This document shows positions 6,907 to 15,538 of a stretch of 22,603 nt of DNA, in pieces; position 1 is the first letter of the stretch, and every line of letters starts with the position of its first letter. The notes under the pieces were generated by a model. That model saw only the letters and a list, made by a program, of their open reading frames with translations, was not told the origin of the DNA and searched no databases. Made by a program: the position numbers and the translations under genes. The DNA is from UBA7236 sp964638865 (lineage in GTDB: Bacteria > Bacteroidota > Bacteroidia > Chitinophagales > BACL12): assembly GCA_964638865.1 (NCBI GenBank), contig CAZXBG010000054.1, positions 1 to 22,603 of the forward strand, given 5' to 3'.

Positions 6907-7674
6907 ATGACAGATACACATGCACATATTTATTTACCGGAGTTCGACCTTGATCGGAATGATATAATATTACGTGCAAAGGAAACGGGTGTTACAAAAA
7001 TATTTTTACCAAATATCGACAGAGATTCCATTACTTCGATGTTGCAACTATGTGCCAAAGAAATTAATTTTTGTTATCCGATGATGGGTTTACATCCATG
7101 CAGTGTAAAGGAGAATTATGCAGAAGAACTTGAGTTGATAACACAATATTTAAGGGATTCTCGATACAAATTTTACGGAATAGGAGAATGTGGTCTCGAT
7201 TATTTTTGGGATATCAGTTTAATTAAGGAACAAAAAATTGCCTTCGAATTTCAAATTGAACTGGCAAAAAAATATAAATTACCCATCATTATTCATTCCC
7301 GAAATGCAGTTGATGATTGCATTGAATTGATCGCAAAACACAAGGATGAAAACCTCAACGGAATTTTTCATTGTTTTTCAGGAACCACTGAACAATTAGA
7401 AAAAATTATTGCGCTCGGATTTTATGCGGGAATTGGCGGAGTTGCCACATTTAAAAACGGAGGTTTAGATACCGTATTGAAAAAGGAACATATTTCTTAT
7501 CTGGTTTTAGAAACCGATTCCCCTTACCTGGCACCCGTTCCCTTTCGAGGAAAAAGAAATGAACCAGCCTATCTTAAATATGTGCTAAAAAGGCTTAGTG
7601 AAATACTTAATACTTCAGAACAGGAGCTTTTAGAGGCAACAGAATCAAATGCAACTCGAATATTCAAGGTTTAA
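6907..7674 (+). CDS. tatD: TatD-family metal-dependent deoxyribonuclease
   Basis: TatD proteins are cytoplasmic TIM-barrel hydrolases with 3'-5' exonuclease activity, implicated in DNA repair and RNA turnover. The 255-residue protein has the usual length and all metal-site blocks: TDTHAHIY (H5, H7), GIGECGLDY with its metal-bridging Glu, PIIIHSRNA, GIFHCFSG and LVLETDSPYLAP with the late Asp. The Bacteroidota-type PVPFRGKRNEPAYL segment follows. It lies 23 bases after the deacetylase gene. Its stop is only five bases before the TAnnTTTG box of the following tRNA gene. Confidence 0.92.
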   Translation: MTDTHAHIYLPEFDLDRNDIILRAKETGVTKIFLPNIDRDSITSMLQLCAKEINFCYPMMGLHPCSVKENYAEELELITQYLRDSRYKFYGIGECGLDYFWDISLIKEQKIAFEFQIELAKKYKLPIIIHSRNAVDDCIELIAKHKDENLNGIFHCFSGTTEQLEKIIALGFYAGIGGVATFKNGGLDTVLKKEHISYLVLETDSPYLAPVPFRGKRNEPAYLKYVLKRLSEILNTSEQELLEATESNATRIFKV

Positions 7675-7678
7675 ACCG

Positions 7679-7686
7679 TAATTTTG
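7679..7686 (+). promoter_or_regulatory. putative -7 box (TAnnTTTG) of tRNA-Ser
   Basis: TAATTTTG matches TAnnTTTG and ends nine bases before the mature 5' end of the tRNA, a usual spacing for a short 5' leader. It begins five bases after the tatD stop. No -33 motif is clear within the tatD 3' end. Confidence 0.45.
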
Positions 7687-7695
7687 CAGCCAAAA

Positions 7696-7783
7696 GGAGA
7701 GATGTCCGAGTGGTTGAAGGAGCACGCCTGGAAAGTGTGTATACTCCAAAAGGGTATCCAGGGTTCGAATCCCTGTCTCTCCG
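7696..7783 (+). tRNA. tRNA-Ser (anticodon GGA)
   Basis: An 88-base cloverleaf with a long class II variable arm. The acceptor stem GGAGAGA pairs with TCTCTCC, followed by discriminator G. The anticodon stem CACGC/GTGTG encloses the loop CTGGAAA, placing GGA at positions 34-36 to read UCC and UCU. The variable arm is built on TATACTCC and GGGTATC, and the T arm holds GGTTCGAATCC. No CCA is encoded, so CCA must be added after transcription. Confidence 0.95.
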
Positions 7784-7787
7784 CATT

Positions 7788-7824
7788 CACTAAAAAATCC
7801 CGCTTACAGCGGGATTTTTTAGTG
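7788..7824 (+). terminator. intrinsic terminator of tRNA-Ser
   Basis: Perfect inverted repeat with 16-base arms and a five-base loop (TTACA): the GC core ATCCCGC/GCGGGAT is flanked by A6 and T6, with CACT/AGTG at the base. It begins four bases after the tRNA discriminator base. Confidence 0.9.
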
Positions 7825-7856
7825 AAGTTTTTTCCGCCTGCTGATGTCGTTGGGCA

Positions 7857-7882
7857 CGCAGAGGTGCAGAGAACGCAGAGGG
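7857..7882. repeat. 26-base dispersed repeat, copy 1
   Basis: Identical over 26 bases to 8540-8565. Internally it is three spaced GCAGAG units. Similar GCAGAG-rich intergenic repeats are, to my knowledge, common in environmental Bacteroidota assemblies. Confidence 0.7.
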
Positions 7883-7994
7883 CTATTTTCCTTGGTATCG
7901 AGGATAGTACCAAACTTTTAATACTGCTCCCTTTTTTGGGTCAGTTTTAAAAGTTGAGGACTATATTAATAAAAATTGAAAATTGAGATAAATT

Positions 7995-8042
7995 CCATTA
8001 TGTAAAAATTATTTTCTATGTTATACAATTTTTACATAATGG
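7995..8042. repeat. inverted repeat with 16-base arms
   Basis: CCATTATGTAAAAATT (7995-8010) is perfectly complementary to AATTTTTACATAATGG (8027-8042), with a 16-base AT-rich spacer. An RNA from either strand could fold into a long weak hairpin. It is isolated from any gene, so it could be a decayed element end or a terminator-like structure. Confidence 0.7.
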
Positions 8043-8111
8043 CCACTTATTTAATATTCGACTAATAGTTTATTCCTCCGTACTGGTTGCCGAAGCTGAA
8101 ATTGGGCCTCA

Positions 8112-8318
8112 GCATGTAGCTTTAATGTCCCTTATGCGCAGCCACAACACAATAAAATCTTAAATGGTAGTGGATTTGAGCGAAAATAAGCGCCACTATT
8201 TTGAGATGGAGATATTTGATTAAATCATTTAACTTCAATCGAAGTAATTAATTACAATTTTGTTGTGGCGCCTTTTTCGCTCCGGGTGGCAAGCATTAGG
8301 GACATTAAAGCTGCATGG
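8112..8318. repeat. 207-base element with imperfect terminal inverted repeats (MITE-like or structured RNA)
   Basis: Bases 8112-8137 match the reverse complement of 8293-8318 at 23 of 26 positions, centred on GCTTTAATGTCCCT. A second stem lies inside: GCCACAACA at 8141-8149 against TGTTGTGGC at 8261-8269. In addition GAGCGAAAAT.AGCGCCAC near 8178 resembles the reverse complement of GTGGCGCCTTTTTCGCTC near 8265-8282, giving an alternative pairing. The interior has small hairpins (CTTC AATC GAAG). No transposase-like frame is present. It could be a miniature non-autonomous element, a remnant of one, or a structured RNA. Confidence 0.55.
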
Positions 8319-8338
8319 TGCAGCCCTTGTTTTTTGGT

Positions 8339-8366
8339 GCTACCTTTTTAACAAGAAAAAGGTAGC
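8339..8366. repeat. hairpin with 11-base arms
   Basis: GCTACCTTTTT and AAAAAGGTAGC form a perfect 11-base stem around a six-base loop (AACAAG), 20 bases after the 207-base element. The following AAATTTTG is a poor U-tract, so it is only terminator-like and may belong to the neighbouring repeat element. Confidence 0.6.
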
Positions 8367-8539
8367 AAATTTTGATGTAACCGTAATTAATCAATAGGAG
8401 CTATATTTTGATTTTTAAATAAACAATTGAACTATTAAGGAACTTGTAATTCTAATGGAATAGGTTGTCACTCCCAAGAAAATGAATGTGACCCCCTTTT
8501 TTCCCTACTTCCTGCTCAACTCATCAGCCAGTCAGGGTT

Positions 8540-8565
8540 CGCAGAGGTGCAGAGAACGCAGAGGG
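8540..8565. repeat. 26-base dispersed repeat, copy 2
   Basis: Exact second copy, in the same orientation, of the 26-base GCAGAG-type repeat at 7857-7882. It lies 66 bases beyond the end of the downstream amidohydrolase-family gene. Confidence 0.7.
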
Positions 8566-8631
8566 TTATATTGTATAAATGGTAAGTAAATCAGTGGAAC
8601 CCAAAAAAGAATCCGTGAATAATCTGTAATA

Positions 8632-9927
8632 TCACTTTATTTCAATACCGTATTTCTGTTCATACTTTTTGCTCAGGTCTGTTTGCCAGTTTGTAACGGG
8701 AGTTTTTTCTCCGTTAATATAAATATTGGTTATTCTGCTTGTTCTCATATCTAAAACATCTCCTTCGCTAATAAATAAGGTTGCACTTTTTCCTGTTTCC
8801 AGTGTACCGTAATTTTTTTCAATTCCAAGAAATTTTGCATTGGTAAGCGTGATCATTTTTAATGCTTCTTCTTTTGATATTCCATAGGCAACAGCTGAGC
8901 CTGCATTAAAAGGCAGATTTCGCATGTTCCAGAAACTTCCTCCTTCATTACTCACACTGAGGCCGCACTCTATTCCGGCCCTTAATAAAATAGAGGGTAA
9001 TTTAAACGGCAGATCAATAGGATCCCCTTCCAATCCCGGAAGCTCATGCGTGCATTCCAGCAGTACAGGAATATTATTTTCTTTTAAAAGATCCAATACA
9101 TGATAACTTTGTCGCCCCCCTACAAGCACAATTTTTAACTGATAACTTTTTGCAAAATCTACCACTCCAATTATTTGTTTTGCATTATTAGCATCAATAA
9201 ATAATTTTTGCTCGCCGTTGAAAATTTTTCGCATTGCTTCAAAACGCAAATTTTTTACGGCATGTTCAGATGCACTGCAATATGCTTTTGCCTCCTCAAA
9301 GAAATTTTTAATTGTTATCACTTCGTTTTCGTAGGTATCGCTCTTTTTATATTCCCCTTTCTGATAATCATATCCATAATAACCTGGCCAATACATATGC
9401 ATGTTATTATCCATTTTAACTGCAGCATCCTCCCAATTCCATCCCGTCATTTTAACTACACTGCTTTGTCCGGAAATTATTCCACCATCGGGGATAACCT
9501 GCGATAATAAAATGCCATTTGTTCTAAGTGTGGGAATTGCTTTCGAATCGGTATTGTAGGCAATAATTGATCTTATATTCGGGTTAAATTGTCCTACCTC
9601 GTACGCATCCCGTGTAGCACGCACAGCTTCAATTTCCTTCAATCCAAGCTGGTTATTCATTGCAATAATACCGGGATAAATATGTTTACCGGTTGCATCA
9701 ATCATGGTTGCCGAATTATCATTGTATCCGGATTCTTTTTTCACTCCTGCATATTGTAAAATTCCATCCTGAATTATCACCAATCCGTTTTCGATCACAC
9801 TGCCATTTCCTACATGAATTGTTGCATTGGAAATTACCACAGGCACTTTTTGTGCAGAGAGCGCGGCAGTAATTAAAATTAACATTGCTGATAATTTAAT
9901 TTTTATATTTCTTAATTGAATATTCAT
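8632..9927 (-). CDS. exported amidohydrolase-family protein lacking the metal-binding HxH
   Basis: The 431-residue protein has a signal peptide (about 1-25, KIKLSAMLILITAALSAQ) and the small beta-sandwich plus TIM-barrel layout of imidazolonepropionase-like amidohydrolases. The N-terminal sandwich is ISNATIHVGNGSVIENGLVI, and the C-terminal end is EALKMITLTNAKFLGIEKNY followed by GTLETGKSATLFISEGD. The strand that should carry the metal-binding His pair reads YPGIIAMNNQ (84-93), where active relatives read PGIIDEHSH. The late metal-binding Asp is also not visible (SVSNEGG). It is therefore probably a pseudoenzyme, or uses another site. It starts 44 bases after the larger amidohydrolase gene and is likely co-transcribed and a physical partner. 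Confidence 0.82.
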   Translation of the reverse strand: MNIQLRNIKIKLSAMLILITAALSAQKVPVVISNATIHVGNGSVIENGLVIIQDGILQYAGVKKESGYNDNSATMIDATGKHIYPGIIAMNNQLGLKEIEAVRATRDAYEVGQFNPNIRSIIAYNTDSKAIPTLRTNGILLSQVIPDGGIISGQSSVVKMTGWNWEDAAVKMDNNMHMYWPGYYGYDYQKGEYKKSDTYENEVITIKNFFEEAKAYCSASEHAVKNLRFEAMRKIFNGEQKLFIDANNAKQIIGVVDFAKSYQLKIVLVGGRQSYHVLDLLKENNIPVLLECTHELPGLEGDPIDLPFKLPSILLRAGIECGLSVSNEGGSFWNMRNLPFNAGSAVAYGISKEEALKMITLTNAKFLGIEKNYGTLETGKSATLFISEGDVLDMRTSRITNIYINGEKTPVTNWQTDLSKKYEQKYGIEIK

Positions 9928-9971
9928 TTTTCAGTTTTTATTAATGTTGAACTTTATTTTTATTAACAATA

Positions 9972-12932
9972 TTAATTTCCTTTCATAAGATCTTCCACAT
10001 CCTCACAATCATATAATTTTTGTTCTTTACCTACAACAGGAATTGTTGGTGCGCCGCCATTTTTTTCTGCTATCATTTTAGCAATAATACGATTGCGTTC
10101 CTTTCCCATGTTTTCCTGTAATAGATCATCGGCGAAACGATCGTAATAAATAATTCCGTCGACCATTGTTTTTTCTGCTATTGCATAAATACTGAGTGGA
10201 TTGTCGCTCCATAAAACTATGTCCGCATCCTTTCCTTCCTTAATACTTCCAACCCGATCGTCGATATGCAATAATTTCGCAGGATTTAATGTTACCATTT
10301 TTAATGCATCCTCCTCACTCATTCCTCCATATTTAATCGATTTTGCCGCTTCCTGATTTAATCGCCTTGCCATTTCAGCATCATCAGAATTAATTGCCGT
10401 AACCACACCTTCATTATTCATCAATGTTGGATTTTGCGGAATTGCTTCCATCACCTCATATTTATAAGCCCACCAATCAGAAAAAGTAGATCCTCCAGCG
10501 CCATGTTCTTTCATTTTATCGGCAACCTTATATCCTTCTAAAATATGTGTGAAAGTATTTACGGTAAAATTGTGTTTATCTGCTAATTTCATCAGCATAT
10601 TAATTTCACTTTGTACGTAACTATGACAAGTAATAAATCTTTTTTCTTCTAATATTTCCGCTATCGCTTCTAATTCCAGATCTGTTCTTGTTATTTTGGT
10701 CACATCCTTTTTTGCGATTAAATATTCCTCCGCACGGGTAAAAATATCTTCATACACCTGTTCAACACCCATTCTTGTTTGCGGAAAACGAATGGTATTA
10801 AAATCACCCCAATTCGACTGTTTTACATTTTCTCCCAAAGCGAATTTTATAAATCCATCCCAATTCTGAAATTTCATTTCTTCCGGCGAAAGTCCCCAGC
10901 GCAATTTAATCAGTTGAGTTTGCCCACCAACCGCATTTGCGGAACCATGCAATAAATGCGAACTCGTTACGCCACCACTAAGTTGACGATAAATATTAAT
11001 ATCATCACAATCCACCACATCTCCAATTCGCACTTCCGCACTGCTCGATTGTGTACCTTCATTTACCCCGTCGGAAATGGCTATATGCGAGTGTTCATCA
11101 ATTATTCCGGCTGTTAGGTGTTTATTTGTTCCATCAATTATTGTTGCGTTTTTGGCAGAAATATTTTTTCCTACTTTTAATATTTTACCGTTGGAGATCA
11201 ACACATCATAATTCTTCAATATACCCTCACTTTCATTTGTCCAAATTGTGGTATTTGTTATTAAAATTTCTTTTTGTTTGGGTTTTTCTGTCCAGCCATA
11301 AGCAGTAAAAGGATAAATAACAGTCCCTGTTTGCACTAAACTATCGGCTTTTTCATCTTCTTTTTTCTCTACATATACATTAGTGTATTCAGCATTCCAG
11401 TTTATCCATTTATCATTTAATTGTCCCTTTCCAGAAAACGATCGTTCTTTAGCCCATCCTGCAAGTCTGATATTATCCAGTCCATCAGAAAAGGTGATAG
11501 AAATATTTTCGTTATTAATACTTCCCGCTGCTTTAACAGTATCTGTATTTTTAATTACTGCAAATTCAGGCGCATCAGCTTTACCCTTTATCACTAATCC
11601 ATATATTCTGTTGTCAACGGTAAATTTATATATTCCTCTTACATCATTTTCCATTGGTTTTTGAATGATATATTGTTGACCATTCACCCAGTTCTGATAG
11701 ATCACCGTTTCTTCCTCAAAAATATTTCCGGAGGTAATTATAAAATTTGCAATCTTGCCTTTAGTAAGCGTTCCCAATTCATTTTGTGCATTAATAAATT
11801 GCGCCGGAGTGGTAGTTAATGCAGCCAATGCGGTTTTTTCTGTTAATCCATACTGAACTGCCTTGCGCACATTTTTTAAAAGATCATTTTTATTTTCCAA
11901 TCCTGCCGCAGTCAAACAAAATTGTATCCCTTGTTTTTCTAGATAACTGCAGTTAGCCGGAGCCATTTCCCAGTGTTTAAGATCGGCCATTGTGAGTAAT
12001 TCTGCATCAAAAGGATCGCTTACATCCGGAGTTTTTGGATAATTTACCGGAATAATTAATGGTGCATTTGTATTTTTTATTTCACTGATGCGCTGATATT
12101 CATCTCCGTTTCCTTTAATTATAAATTGTAAATTGAATTCATCCCCTATTTTATCGGCACGTATTATTTCAAGTTTATCATGTGTATTAAAAAAATGCAC
12201 CAGTGTTTTATTTTGATTGAGCGACTCCAGAGAAATATTTTTTTCAATTCCGTTCCCTCCTTTTGCGTACCAGTCGGCATCTAAAAATGTTTGTCGCAAT
12301 AATGCAATACTCCCCATTTCGGAGGAAGGATAATTTTGTGTGGAGCTTCCTTTTCTGAAGGCATAATGATCACTCACCTTTTCTTTAATCAGCATTTTTC
12401 CTGCAGCTTCATCACCCAATAAAACCAATGCACCACTTCCCTGCATAATTCCATCGTTGCGATGTGTTATTACTGCACCTATGCCACAGCTTCTGAACGA
12501 TTTATTTTTAGAGGTATCGGGAACAAAATTTTGATAGGCATTAAATTCAGGTGTAATTGCCTGATTCCAGTTCAAAGCAGAATTAAAATTATTTTCCATT
12601 TGAGGTCCCTGTCCGGAGGGGGGATTTACTTTCCCGGTTATGCCATAATCAACATCCAGATCGATAAAGGATGGATAAATAAATTTTCCTTTAACATCAA
12701 TTATCACCGCATCTTTTGGGGCAACTACAATTCCTGCTTCTACAATTTTTCCTTCTTTAATTACCAGCGTTCCATTTTCAATTTTTGTATTTGGATCGAT
12801 AATAAGTGTTGCGTTAATAAATGCGTATGTTTTTTCACGAACATCAAATACACCATTTACAGGAAAAGTAGTTTGGGTAATACCGGAAATAGCTAATAGT
12901 GTGGTAAAAATAAATAAAGTGTATTTTTTCAT
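9972..12932 (-). CDS. exported double-module amidohydrolase (N-terminal module degenerate, C-terminal module intact)
   Basis: A 986-residue protein from ATG 12932 (MKKYTLFIFTTLLAISG, a clear signal peptide); the longer frame from 12983 would hide that peptide. Residues about 30-420 form one amidohydrolase module whose metal strand reads YPSFIDLDVDYG, with DVD (93-95) in place of HxH. Residues about 425-550 form a beta-rich linker. Residues about 550-986 form a second module with PGIIDEHSH-like AGIIDEHSH (H614, H616), CHSY (H770), THILEG (H796) and NSDDAE (D850), the full ligand set of imidazolonepropionase-like hydrolases. Family members cleave cyclic amides or dipeptides; the substrate here is unknown. 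Expected location is the periplasm or cell surface. No promoter was recognised in 12933-13154. Confidence 0.88.
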   Translation of the reverse strand: MKKYTLFIFTTLLAISGITQTTFPVNGVFDVREKTYAFINATLIIDPNTKIENGTLVIKEGKIVEAGIVVAPKDAVIIDVKGKFIYPSFIDLDVDYGITGKVNPPSGQGPQMENNFNSALNWNQAITPEFNAYQNFVPDTSKNKSFRSCGIGAVITHRNDGIMQGSGALVLLGDEAAGKMLIKEKVSDHYAFRKGSSTQNYPSSEMGSIALLRQTFLDADWYAKGGNGIEKNISLESLNQNKTLVHFFNTHDKLEIIRADKIGDEFNLQFIIKGNGDEYQRISEIKNTNAPLIIPVNYPKTPDVSDPFDAELLTMADLKHWEMAPANCSYLEKQGIQFCLTAAGLENKNDLLKNVRKAVQYGLTEKTALAALTTTPAQFINAQNELGTLTKGKIANFIITSGNIFEEETVIYQNWVNGQQYIIQKPMENDVRGIYKFTVDNRIYGLVIKGKADAPEFAVIKNTDTVKAAGSINNENISITFSDGLDNIRLAGWAKERSFSGKGQLNDKWINWNAEYTNVYVEKKEDEKADSLVQTGTVIYPFTAYGWTEKPKQKEILITNTTIWTNESEGILKNYDVLISNGKILKVGKNISAKNATIIDGTNKHLTAGIIDEHSHIAISDGVNEGTQSSSAEVRIGDVVDCDDINIYRQLSGGVTSSHLLHGSANAVGGQTQLIKLRWGLSPEEMKFQNWDGFIKFALGENVKQSNWGDFNTIRFPQTRMGVEQVYEDIFTRAEEYLIAKKDVTKITRTDLELEAIAEILEEKRFITCHSYVQSEINMLMKLADKHNFTVNTFTHILEGYKVADKMKEHGAGGSTFSDWWAYKYEVMEAIPQNPTLMNNEGVVTAINSDDAEMARRLNQEAAKSIKYGGMSEEDALKMVTLNPAKLLHIDDRVGSIKEGKDADIVLWSDNPLSIYAIAEKTMVDGIIYYDRFADDLLQENMGKERNRIIAKMIAEKNGGAPTIPVVGKEQKLYDCEDVEDLMKGN

Positions 12933-13154
12933 AAAAAAAATTTGCACCTTGGTTAGCGCTAATAAGGCAACGGGTATATACACATTTGCGTTAATCCAAT
13001 GTAATGAACCGCTAAGATAAAAATTGAAACCATAATAAAAAGTTAAATCAACTTAAAAATCCTTTTACAGCTTTTATCTTTCTTTACAATTTTATGATAA
13101 ACTTTAACAGTATTCTTCCTTAATTTAATTAACTTTAAACTTGAAATTCAGGTA

Positions 13155-15497
13155 TTGAGAAGGCGGTTGGTCATATTATTTTTTATTTTGTGTGCAGGGA
13201 GTAGTGTATTTGCCTATCATATCATTGGTGGTGAAATGATTTACACCCGTCTCACAGGAAATAATTTTGAAATTACACTCAAGATCTACCGCGATTGTTC
13301 TGCTGCAGAAGCTGCTCCCTTCGATAATCCCCTCCAAATTTATGTTTACAATGCAGCAGGGGTGCTGGTTGATAGTCTGGTTGTGAGTTTTCCGGGTTCC
13401 GAAAATTTAGATCCTGATCTTACTAATCCATGCATTACGGAAGTGCCCGACCTTTGCGTACAGGAGGCAATTTATATCGGAAATATTAATCTGCCACCCA
13501 GTGTTGGGGGTTACGATCTGGTATACCAGCGCTGTTGCAGAAATACAACAATTATCAATATTGTAGATCCCGTTGCCACCGGTGCAACCTATACTCAGCA
13601 TATTCCTGATCCGGGAACCGTGATAAATTCAAGTGCGAGTTTCAGCAACTTTCCACCTATTGTTATTTGTGGAAACTACCCATTTAATTTCGATCATGCT
13701 GCAACTGATCCCGATGGAGATGTATTAGTATACGAATGGTTTCATCCCCTTAATGGTGCAAGTTATGATGTGCCTGACCCTTCCCCTGCCCCGGCTCCAC
13801 CATTTGCCGAAGTTAATTTTTATGGCCCTTACAGTTATACTTATCCAATAGAATCTGATCCTGCGTTTGATATTAATTCCACAACAGGATATCTTGCCGG
13901 AACACCAACTGCATTCGGACAATATGTAGTTGGAATTGCAGTAAAGGAATACAGAGCAGGGGTTTTAATAAATACCCATTATCGCGATTTTCAATTTAAT
14001 ATCACCGACTGCGAACCTTCTTTAGTAGCATCGTTGCCGAGTGAAATTAATAATTGCACCGATTTTACTGTCAATTTCGAAAATTTGAGTTATGGCACCG
14101 ATGAATTTTTATGGGATTTTGGAGTAGAAGGAATTTCCACTGACGTAAGTGAAGATGAATTTCCAACATATATTTACCCGGATACAGGCACTTACATTGT
14201 AATGCTGATTGCTTTTCCTGGACAGACCTGTTCTGATACCACTTACTCCACAGTGAGTATATATCCATATTTAATTCCAAATATAAATTTCGATCCAACC
14301 TGTGCAAAATCTCCTGTTCAATTTACAGATCTTACAACAACCGATTTTGGAACCCTCACCAGTTGGCAGTGGAACTATGGAGATGGAGGAGGAAGCACCT
14401 TACAAAATCCGGAATATACTTATGAGGAACCCGGTAATTATATGTTAATTTTTACCGTGGAAAATAGTGTCGGATGTGTGGCTGAAATATATGATACCAT
14501 TAAGATTTATTCTCTCCCCAATTCTTTATTTATTTCGGAAAACGCTTGTTTGGAGCAAGTTGGGACCGTCTACAGCACTAGTGTGATCATGATTGGCAAC
14601 GAAATTGTAGATTGGGAATGGGAAATAGAACCCGATAATTATTTTTCGGGAGAATCTTTTGACTATTATTTTGATACTGCCGGAACTTATACCGTTTCCC
14701 TCATTACTACAAGTAATTTCGGGTGTGTAGATTCTCTTACAGATATTATTATTGTACCCGAACCAATAGTTGCGGAGCCAATACCAGATGTTACTATTTG
14801 TGAGGGCGACAGCATACAGTTATTTGCGGAAGGCGGCACTTATTATGCGTGGTCTCCTTCGGAAAATGTTAGTGATGCTGCCGTTTCAGATCCCTTTGTT
14901 TTTCCGAAAATTCCAACAACGTATTATGTGATAGTATCCGATGAGTGTTCTTCAGACACTGTTATAGTAAATGTAAATGTTTTGGCAGCTCCAAATATAG
15001 AAGTTGGGGTTGATACTATAGTTTATTCCGGACATCCGGTGCAGATGTGGGCAATTGGCGCTACTAATTATTTATGGGAACCTCCTTTGGGATTAACTGA
15101 TCCTGCAATTGCAGAACCTGTAGCAATGCCTCCTTCAACTGTACAATATATTGTTACCGGAACCGATAAAGCCGGATGCACTGCAACAGATACTGCATTG
15201 GTTTATATTATTCCGAGCTGTTTTCATTTTATAGAAATAAATGCCTTTTCACCCAATGGTGACGGGGTAAATGATAATTTCAGACTCATTACTACAGGTG
15301 ATGATGAACTTGTAAGTATGGAAATTTTTAACCGTTGGGGACAAAGAATTTACGAAACAAATAACCTTGTTTCCGGGTGGGATGGCACTGATGAAAGTGG
15401 CAAACCACAGGAGATCGGAACCTATATTTACAAGATATGGACAAAATGTGACGAAATTTTACAATCTTTGAGCGGAAACGTTACCCTTTTGAGATAA
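13155..15497 (+). CDS. T9SS-exported PKD-domain protein with HIIGGE N-terminal module and type B (CHU_C) sorting domain
   Basis: The 780-residue protein begins with a signal peptide (residues 1-20), then HIIGGE (22-27), YRDC (45-48) and QRCCRN (125-130), shared with the next gene. A calcium-type segment follows (FDHAATDPDGDVLVYEW). PKD-like units are near 317 (FLWDFG), 403 (WQWNYGDGGG) and 486 (WEWEIEP), then Ig-like repeats rich in Pro and Thr. The C-terminal about 85 residues form the gliding-motility-associated CHU_C domain: FSPNGDGVNDNF (about 698), FNRWGQRIYET, GWDGTDESGK, GTYIYKI. Type B signals route proteins through T9SS to the surface or medium. The start is TTG 13155; no in-frame ATG precedes the signal peptide. 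TAAACTTG at 13136-13143 is a near-match -7 box. It is probably a surface or adhesin-like protein. Confidence 0.9.
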   Translation: MRRRLVILFFILCAGSSVFAYHIIGGEMIYTRLTGNNFEITLKIYRDCSAAEAAPFDNPLQIYVYNAAGVLVDSLVVSFPGSENLDPDLTNPCITEVPDLCVQEAIYIGNINLPPSVGGYDLVYQRCCRNTTIINIVDPVATGATYTQHIPDPGTVINSSASFSNFPPIVICGNYPFNFDHAATDPDGDVLVYEWFHPLNGASYDVPDPSPAPAPPFAEVNFYGPYSYTYPIESDPAFDINSTTGYLAGTPTAFGQYVVGIAVKEYRAGVLINTHYRDFQFNITDCEPSLVASLPSEINNCTDFTVNFENLSYGTDEFLWDFGVEGISTDVSEDEFPTYIYPDTGTYIVMLIAFPGQTCSDTTYSTVSIYPYLIPNINFDPTCAKSPVQFTDLTTTDFGTLTSWQWNYGDGGGSTLQNPEYTYEEPGNYMLIFTVENSVGCVAEIYDTIKIYSLPNSLFISENACLEQVGTVYSTSVIMIGNEIVDWEWEIEPDNYFSGESFDYYFDTAGTYTVSLITTSNFGCVDSLTDIIIVPEPIVAEPIPDVTICEGDSIQLFAEGGTYYAWSPSENVSDAAVSDPFVFPKIPTTYYVIVSDECSSDTVIVNVNVLAAPNIEVGVDTIVYSGHPVQMWAIGATNYLWEPPLGLTDPAIAEPVAMPPSTVQYIVTGTDKAGCTATDTALVYIIPSCFHFIEINAFSPNGDGVNDNFRLITTGDDELVSMEIFNRWGQRIYETNNLVSGWDGTDESGKPQEIGTYIYKIWTKCDEILQSLSGNVTLLR

Positions 15498-15538
15498 TCA
15501 TTATTATTCCTAATTTTATAATTCATAACAAACACTAA

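Larger units (their letters stand above)
7825..8631. other. 807-base intergenic region rich in repeats, no gene seen
   Basis: No open frame in this stretch has recognisable protein character; a frame that overlaps the tRNA and its terminator is chance. The stretch contains two identical 26-base repeats, a 16-base-arm inverted repeat, a 207-base element with imperfect inverted ends and an 11-base-arm hairpin, listed separately. A weak GTCAC/GTGAC pair lies at about 8466-8492. It separates the tRNA from the 3' end of the amidohydrolase pair, so neither neighbour needs a promoter here. Confidence 0.6.

Noticed and set aside
7671..7950. Protein-coding frames across tRNA-Ser on both strands
   Set aside because: They are translations of the tRNA, its terminator and a repeat.
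12462..12896. 144-codon plus-strand frame opposite the large amidohydrolase
   Set aside because: It is antisense to a strongly supported gene and its translation is low-complexity (N, I, F and C rich) without motifs.
12933..12983. Upstream start for the large amidohydrolase (ATG-like start at 12983)
   Set aside because: It would put 17 extra residues before a standard MKK signal peptide; ATG 12932 is preferred.
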